From: Terrimonas rubra
Lineage (GTDB): Bacteria > Bacteroidota > Bacteroidia > Chitinophagales > Chitinophagaceae
Assembly (NCBI RefSeq): GCF_042686025.1
Contig: NZ_JBHUOZ010000001.1
Coordinates: 1,798,001 to 1,862,000 of the forward strand
Length of the DNA stretch: 64,000 nucleotides
Direction: 5' to 3'
Made by a program: the position numbers and the translations under genes. Shown here piece by piece: positions 58,787 through 64,000 of this stretch. The notes below the pieces were generated by a model. It was not told the origin of the DNA. It saw only the letters and a program-made list of their open reading frames with translations, and did not search any database. Within the stretch, counting starts at the first letter, position 1; every line of letters starts with the position of its first letter.

Positions 58787-60034
58787 CTAACTTCTGAGTA
58801 ATTTAACTTTTGCGGCCAGGAAGATGATGGCAAAGCCCATTAAACCAATAGCGGCAAATGAATAGCGCAGGCTGGATAGTTCAGCAATATAACCGATCAG
58901 GGGTGGGCCCATTAAAAAGCCCAGGTAGCTGATGCTGGAAACCGATGCCAAAGCCACACTGGGCGATATATTGGATACTTTACCGGCAGCGCTGTATACC
59001 ATCGGTACAATTGACGATACGCCCAGGCCTACCATTAAAAAGCCTAAAGTAGCTGTGGGTAAATAAGGTAAGAAAACGGATAAGAATAAACCACCGGCAA
59101 TGAACAGGCCGCTATACCTTAATAATCTCTGACGACCGAATTTTATAATTAAACGATCACCCATAAATCTCCCGGTAGCCATCATGATCATAAAAGCAGC
59201 ATAACCCAAAATGGTCAGCGCTTCAGGGGCCTGCACCACCTGTTTGAAATATACCCCGCTCCAGTCGAACATGGCACCTTCACTGGCCATACTACAGAAG
59301 CCGATAATGCCTAACTGTACCAGTATCATATTGGGTTTGCCAATTAAAGATTTTTTCTTTTCTGTTTTTGCAGTAGCGGCAGTAGTGCCGGATTTTAAAT
59401 AACGTTGGGCCAGTATACAGGTAATGGTAATCAACACCGCCATGATACAAAAATGTATATGCGGTGTTACATTGGTCGCGATCATCAGTAAACCAATGAG
59501 TGCACCGGTGAAACCGGCAATGCTCCATACCCCATGAAAACTGGTCATGATGGGGCGGCCATACATTTTTTCGGCTATAATGGCTTGTGTGTTCACCGAT
59601 ATATTACAGAAGTTACCAAATACACCAAAGATGAACAGGGCCAGGGTCAGTTGCCAGGCCGATGTGGCCAGGGCCAGGTTGGTGAGGCCAATGGTATACA
59701 ATATCAAAGCAATACGGATAACATTCCGGCTGCCAAACCGGGCTACAATACGGCCGGAAAAGGGCAGGGTAACCAGCTGACCGGCAGGCAGGGCCAGTAA
59801 GATACTTCCCAGGGCTGCATCCGAAAGGGATAAAGCCGTTTTAATATCCGGGATACGACTGGCCCAGGTGGCAAAAGTAATGCCCTGGCAAAAGAAAAAG
59901 ATAGATACGGCAATACGTAAGCGCCGGCGGTAGAAAGCGCTGGCTTCTTCGTAGCTCAGGGTGCCTTTTTGCCTCGCAGGAAAAAACAAACTGTTCACCT
60001 TATACAGGCTCCTGTTAATAATACTATTGTTCAT
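58787..60034 (-). CDS. MFS transporter, YbjJ-like
   Basis: A 415-residue, 12-helix major facilitator protein. Seen: FFFCQGITFATWASRIPDIK and LSLSDAALGSILLALPAGQL in helices 1-2, SGRIVARFGSRNVIRIALIL (the MFS loop), and FHGVWSIAGFTGALIG, which match the YbjJ/inner-membrane-transport group; substrate unknown. Start: ATG 60034 (MNNSIINRSL). A start at 60139 was rejected because a full consensus promoter lies inside that extension. Confidence 0.92.
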   Translation of the reverse strand: MNNSIINRSLYKVNSLFFPARQKGTLSYEEASAFYRRRLRIAVSIFFFCQGITFATWASRIPDIKTALSLSDAALGSILLALPAGQLVTLPFSGRIVARFGSRNVIRIALILYTIGLTNLALATSAWQLTLALFIFGVFGNFCNISVNTQAIIAEKMYGRPIMTSFHGVWSIAGFTGALIGLLMIATNVTPHIHFCIMAVLITITCILAQRYLKSGTTAATAKTEKKKSLIGKPNMILVQLGIIGFCSMASEGAMFDWSGVYFKQVVQAPEALTILGYAAFMIMMATGRFMGDRLIIKFGRQRLLRYSGLFIAGGLFLSVFLPYLPTATLGFLMVGLGVSSIVPMVYSAAGKVSNISPSVALASVSSISYLGFLMGPPLIGYIAELSSLRYSFAAIGLMGFAIIFLAAKVKLLRS

Positions 60035-60096
60035 CTTGGTAATAAAGTTGTTTTTGTACGAACTATGGCAAACAACTTTGGGTGTGAATGAAACAA

Positions 60097-60127
60097 CAAA
60101 ATTACCACGAGAAAGTTTGATAACAAA
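60097..60127 (-). promoter_or_regulatory. Full consensus promoter for the YbjJ-like gene
   Basis: Minus-strand TTTG (60127-60124), 19-bp spacer, TAATTTTG (60104-60097), 62 nt before ATG 60034. An exact match to TTTG-N19-TAnnTTTG. Confidence 0.72.
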
Positions 60128-60220
60128 ACCGCTCTTCAAAAACTGATCTGAATTAACCTTTTGTTGACGGGTTTGGGTACAATTGTACTAAGTCAGGCCA
60201 GGCTATCTATTGTAAATAAC

Positions 60221-61186
60221 TTATTGGCATTTAGGGAAAAAATTGAATGTGAATGAAAATTCTTGAGTATATAAATTAGAATCTGACTTCATATAAATTT
60301 TTGTAATCTCTCCTTTCGTATTGAACGTGTATGTATAGGTATAAGATTCCAGGTCTTCCGCATTGGGTTCATTCCGGCGGTTATCGGTAATCTTTTTTAT
60401 AAGGTTTTTACCACTCCACGCAATTGGTTGGCTGGGCAGATCATTGGAAGATTGTGTGAACAAGGTGAGAAAAGGAGTATGAGGATTAAAGGGGTTGGTT
60501 TTAGATAAATCATATTCAAAAGAAATATCATCCGATGGTATATAAGGGGTAAAACTGCCATCCATTTCGATATTATAAACATAATTTTTTAAATGAGTGA
60601 TATTATCTCCGGTCCACGTTAATACGATACTGTCACTTACAAGATATGGTTGATAGGCAATAAGCGATGGGTTCATATGGGCATATGTCCGTTGCGCGAA
60701 AGGCTCCAGTTTAATGATTGTACTTAATTTGTCACCAACGTAACGATACAAAATAATTAAAGAATCAGTTTCTGCAGGGGTTTCGTTGTTATGCCAGGTA
60801 GCTAATTCTCTACTTACCTTTCCATCGGCGCTGTAGCTGATTTCTGTTCTCTTATGGGTAGAATAATTGTTTGGCGGCACAAATGACGAAGAATATATTT
60901 CTTTTAATCTTTTCTGATTATCATACACTAAACTGTCTACATACTTAAAATTATCATCACTGCTGTCCACGTAAGTGATAGTATTAAAGTTCAATGCTTT
61001 TTTAGGTGTAAATAAAAAAGACTGGCCTTCACTTTTCATCTCAATCTGAAAGGTATCTAATACACATGTTGCAGGGTCCACGGGCGGTGGTGTTTCTTCC
61101 TCCGGTAATACATCCAATGGTTCACGCTGGCAGGAAAAGAACAAAATGGTAATGATACAGGTGCAAAGGGTAAAGATTATTTTCAT
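60221..61186 (-). CDS. Lipoprotein with YD-repeat-like strands, unknown function
   Basis: A 321-residue lipoprotein (lipobox LFFSC, Cys ~19) with an acidic Pro-rich linker (EEETPPPVDP). The rest is made of beta-hairpin-like repeats (SLVYDNQKRLKEIYSS, KRTEISYSADGKVSRELA, SYTYTYTFNTKGEITKIYM), resembling the DUF4595/RHS-like YDxxGR pattern of Bacteroidota surface proteins. A perfect -7 TATCTTTG with TTG 20 bp upstream precedes it. Confidence 0.82.
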   Translation of the reverse strand: MKIIFTLCTCIITILFFSCQREPLDVLPEEETPPPVDPATCVLDTFQIEMKSEGQSFLFTPKKALNFNTITYVDSSDDNFKYVDSLVYDNQKRLKEIYSSSFVPPNNYSTHKRTEISYSADGKVSRELATWHNNETPAETDSLIILYRYVGDKLSTIIKLEPFAQRTYAHMNPSLIAYQPYLVSDSIVLTWTGDNITHLKNYVYNIEMDGSFTPYIPSDDISFEYDLSKTNPFNPHTPFLTLFTQSSNDLPSQPIAWSGKNLIKKITDNRRNEPNAEDLESYTYTYTFNTKGEITKIYMKSDSNLYTQEFSFTFNFFPKCQ

Positions 61187-61205
61187 GACTGGTGTTGATG
61201 AGGGG

Positions 61206-61236
61206 CAAAGATAATATCAGGGTACAGAAAATGCAA
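61206..61236 (-). promoter_or_regulatory. Promoter for the YD-repeat-like lipoprotein gene
   Basis: Minus-strand TTG (61236-61234), 20-bp spacer, TATCTTTG (61213-61206), 19 nt before ATG 61186. Confidence 0.62.
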
Positions 61237-61276
61237 TAGCAAATCTTTATGATATGTATTGTAAATCTGCTTAAAT

Positions 61277-61305
61277 AACAAACCCCTCGATCAGAGGGGT
61301 TTGTT
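61277..61305 (-). terminator. Hairpin after gcvP
   Basis: Stem AACAAACCCCTC/GAGGGGTTTGTT with loop GATCA, a few bases after the gcvP stop; only a short T stretch follows on the minus strand. Confidence 0.75.
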
Positions 61306-61311
61306 GCTTTA

Positions 61312-64000
61312 TTAACTTACTGATTCTTCCATATAACTTTCTATCGGTTCACAGGTACAAATCAGGTTCCTGTCGCCATGGGTATTATTTACCCTTGATA
61401 CGGAAGGCCAGAATTTATTCTGCTGTACATAGGGTAACGGGAATACCGCTTCTTCACGGGAGTAAGGTTTATCCCAGTTGCTGCTGATAACCGTAGTTTG
61501 TGTATGCGGTGCATTTTTTAAAGGATTGTTCTTTTTGTCCGCACCTTGTTCAATGGCTTTGATTTCTTCACGGATGCTTAACATGGCATCGCAGAAGCGG
61601 TCCAGCTCGGCTTTATCTTCACTTTCTGTAGGCTCAATCATAATAGTGCCGGCTACAGGGAAGCTCATGGTAGGAGCGTGGAAACCATAGTCCATTAAAC
61701 GTTTGGCTACATCTTCGGCTTCTACCTCGGCCGTTTTTTTGAAAGGACGCAGGTCAACAATAAACTCATGTGCGCAAGTGCCATTGGTTCCCAAGTACAG
61801 TACATCATATGCACCATCCAGGCGGGCACGCATGTAGTTGGCGTTTAGTATGGCATTTTGGGTAGCGGCTTTCACGCCATCACGTCCCAGTAACCGGATA
61901 TAACCGTAACTGATCAGTAATATAGAGGCCGAACCATAAGGAGCAGCTGATACCGCTGTTTGTGTGCTGCCTTCCAGGTTTACGTGACCAGGCAGATAAG
62001 GCGCTAAATGTGCTTTTACACAAATTGGGCCAACACCCGGGCCACCACCACCATGTGGAATGGCAAATGTTTTATGTAAGTTCAGGTGACAAACGTCCGC
62101 ACCAATTAAACCGGGAGCAGTTAAGCCTACCTGTGCATTCATATTGGCCCCGTCCATATATACCTGGCCGCCATTTTCGTGAATAATGGCAGTGATCTCT
62201 TTTACTGTTTCCTCATATACACCGTAGGTACTGGGGTAGGTGATCATAATACCAGCCAGGTTGGCGGCATGCTGTGTGGCTTTTTGTTTCAGGTCTTCTA
62301 CATCAATATAACCATTCTCCAAAGCTTTTACTACTACCACTTTCATGCCTACCATTACAGCAGAGGCCGGGTTGGTACCGTGTGCACTGATCGGGATAAG
62401 CATTACATTACGGTGATGATCACCATTGGCTTCGTGGAAGGCTTTGATGGTCAGCAGGCCTGCATACTCACCCTGAGCACCACTATTGGGCTGTAAGCTA
62501 CAGGCATCAAAGGCGGTGATGGTACATAAGTATTTGCTTAAATTGTCTACCACGGTTTTATAACCCAATGCCTGGTCCTGTGGTACAAAAGGATGTATTT
62601 TACTAAAGTGTGACCAGCTAAGGGGGATCATTTCGGTAGCGGCATTCAGCTTCATGGTACAGCTACCTAATGATATCATTGAGGTATTTAAAGACAGGTC
62701 TTTATTCTCCAGTGATTTGATATAACGCATCATCTGGCTTTCACTGCGGTGGGTATTAAATACCGGGTGTGTCAGGTAAGCGCTGTTACGGGTTAAAGCA
62801 GCCGGTAAATGCTGTAAACCGGCATCCATATGTATATCAAAACTTACCGGGTCGGTATCGTTTTCAAAACAATTGATCAGGTCAAACAGGTCATCTGTAT
62901 TGGTGGTTTCATCTACCGAAATACCTACCAGGTTGCTGCCGATATAACGTAAGTTGATCTGTTGCTGTAATGCTTTTTCGCGGATAGCCTGCTGGTTGTT
63001 TACGTTTACAACAATGGTATCGAAGAAGTATTGGTTTGCTAAAGTATAACCTCTTGCTACCAGTGAGTCGGCTACGGTTTGGGCCAGTAAGGCAACACGG
63101 GATGCGATATCTTTCAGCCCATCAGGACCATGATATACGGCATACATGGCCGCCATATTGGCTAATAATGCCTGGGCAGTACAAATATTGGAAGTAGCTT
63201 TCTCTCTTTTAATATGCTGCTCACGGGTTTGCAGTGCCATGCGTAAAGCACGGTTGCCTTCCGCATCCACACTCACACCAATGATACGGCCGGGAATGCT
63301 GCGTTTAAATTCGTCTTTGGTCGAAAAGAAGGCAGCATGTGGTCCGCCATAACCCAGGGGAACACCAAAGCGTTGTGCACTTCCTAATGCGGCATCGGCA
63401 CCTAATTCACCGGGAGGGGTTAATAAGGTTAATGCCAGCAGGTCGGTAGCCATGGCCACATAACCGTTTACGGCATGTATGCTGTCAATAAAAGAACGGT
63501 AATCTTCAATAGCGCCTTTATCGTTGGGGTATTGTACAATAGCGCCAAAATACGAATCGTCAATAATGGCAGTAGCGTATGCACCAAATACGAGTTCCAC
63601 ACCAATAGGCTGGGCACGGGTAACCAGTACATCCTTGGTCTGGGCGAAGATCTCTTCATCCACAAAGAATTTAGGTTTTGTGGGAACAGCACCTTTATTC
63701 ACGGTGTGGAAGAACATGGCCATGGCTTCGGCGGCGGCAGTTGCTTCGTCCAGTAAAGAAGCATTGGCGATCGGCAGACCGGTCAGATCGCTTACCATGG
63801 TCTGGAAGTTCAGTAAACTTTCCAGGCGGCCCTGGGAAATTTCGGCCTGGTAAGGTGTGTATTGGGTGTACCAACCCGGGTTTTCGAAAACATTACGTAA
63901 AATAACCGAGGGCGTAATGGTGTCATAATAACCCTGGCCGATATAGGTTTTGTATACTTTGTTTAGCAGGGATACTTCCTTAATATGCTGTAAATAAGCA
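61312..64000 (-). CDS. gcvP: Glycine dehydrogenase (decarboxylating), P protein, truncated by window edge
   Basis: The C-terminal ~895 residues of the PLP-dependent P protein of the glycine cleavage system; about 60 residues at the N-terminus lie beyond base 64000. Seen in order: YYDTITPSVILRNVFENPGW and YTQYTPYQAEISQGRLESL in the N-terminal half; GVSVDAEGNRALRMALQTRE; the second half with SLGSCTMKLNAATEM, PNSGAQGEYAGL, HGTNPASAVM and the PLP-lysine box CHLNLHKTFAIPHGGGGPG. A single-chain form, as in most Bacteroidota. It supplies methylene-tetrahydrofolate, used by ThyA encoded in this window. Confidence 0.97.
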   Translation of the reverse strand, partial: AYLQHIKEVSLLNKVYKTYIGQGYYDTITPSVILRNVFENPGWYTQYTPYQAEISQGRLESLLNFQTMVSDLTGLPIANASLLDEATAAAEAMAMFFHTVNKGAVPTKPKFFVDEEIFAQTKDVLVTRAQPIGVELVFGAYATAIIDDSYFGAIVQYPNDKGAIEDYRSFIDSIHAVNGYVAMATDLLALTLLTPPGELGADAALGSAQRFGVPLGYGGPHAAFFSTKDEFKRSIPGRIIGVSVDAEGNRALRMALQTREQHIKREKATSNICTAQALLANMAAMYAVYHGPDGLKDIASRVALLAQTVADSLVARGYTLANQYFFDTIVVNVNNQQAIREKALQQQINLRYIGSNLVGISVDETTNTDDLFDLINCFENDTDPVSFDIHMDAGLQHLPAALTRNSAYLTHPVFNTHRSESQMMRYIKSLENKDLSLNTSMISLGSCTMKLNAATEMIPLSWSHFSKIHPFVPQDQALGYKTVVDNLSKYLCTITAFDACSLQPNSGAQGEYAGLLTIKAFHEANGDHHRNVMLIPISAHGTNPASAVMVGMKVVVVKALENGYIDVEDLKQKATQHAANLAGIMITYPSTYGVYEETVKEITAIIHENGGQVYMDGANMNAQVGLTAPGLIGADVCHLNLHKTFAIPHGGGGPGVGPICVKAHLAPYLPGHVNLEGSTQTAVSAAPYGSASILLISYGYIRLLGRDGVKAATQNAILNANYMRARLDGAYDVLYLGTNGTCAHEFIVDLRPFKKTAEVEAEDVAKRLMDYGFHAPTMSFPVAGTIMIEPTESEDKAELDRFCDAMLSIREEIKAIEQGADKKNNPLKNAPHTQTTVISSNWDKPYSREEAVFPLPYVQQNKFWPSVSRVNNTHGDRNLICTCEPIESYMEESVS

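Overview
The window looks like chromosomal DNA of a Bacteroidota bacterium, most likely a Chitinophagaceae-like member. Evidence: TAnnTTTG-type -7 elements with an upstream TTTG or TTG about 19-20 bp away (the Bacteroidota housekeeping sigma pattern) in front of many genes; almost no Shine-Dalgarno sequences; an HU-CCDC81/SPOR-type protein, DUF4254, DUF6600, GH97 (SusB-type) and carboxypeptidase-regulatory-domain proteins; a three-part proton-translocating transhydrogenase; and meso-DAP biosynthesis genes. Most of the window is ordinary, gene-dense core genome with moderate GC.

Layout. 1-5.3 kb: a truncated SNF2 helicase, a GNAT acetyltransferase, a histone-H1-like Lys/Ala/Pro protein, MgtE and a minimal SET-domain protein. 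5.6-9.7 kb: a TPR sensor kinase/LuxR regulator pair, DapB and a STAS protein. 9.8-16 kb: ClpC, a secreted protein, then a nucleoside phosphorylase-DapF pair with a clear promoter. 16.0-19.1 kb: tRNA-Cys(GCA) followed by an AT-rich accessory island with a Shedu-type (DUF4263) nuclease and two related tail-anchored small proteins, the upstream one interrupted by an in-frame stop. 19.2-29.4 kb: cupin, HU/SPOR protein, FKBP lipoprotein, serine dehydratase, SucB, a TPR protein, ThyA, an outer-membrane lipoprotein, DHFR and a methyltransferase. 29.5-34.6 kb: pntA1-pntA2-pntB, an AT-rich membrane protein and an RsmF-like methyltransferase. 34.7-45.2 kb: a regulatory-domain surface protein, YebC, a UPF0145 protein, GH97, an APC permease, a DAACS symporter, DedA and an MFS transporter. 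45.3-50 kb: a lipoprotein and a glycosyltransferase cluster (GT2-GT4-DUF4254-GT). 50-64 kb: ABC-F ATPase, barrel protein, J-domain protein, dienelactone hydrolase, DUF6600 protein, ABC exporter, YbjJ-like MFS, a lipoprotein and a truncated gcvP.

How the genes work together. ThyA, DHFR and GcvP all act in folate one-carbon metabolism, with serine dehydratase nearby in amino-acid use. DapB and DapF act in lysine/peptidoglycan precursor synthesis. The pnt genes make NADPH from the proton gradient. The glycosyltransferase cluster probably builds a surface glycan.

The most unusual content is the Shedu island with its broken tandem paralogue; a dispersed, mosaic intergenic repeat family (best copies at about 5.3, 23.3, 54.7 and 58.5 kb) built from short-period degenerate blocks around a conserved core; a histone-like, GNAT and SET neighbourhood; a set of promoters so close to the start codon that the mRNAs should be leaderless; and a 42-bp perfect palindrome. 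No CRISPR array, insertion sequence or rRNA operon was seen.
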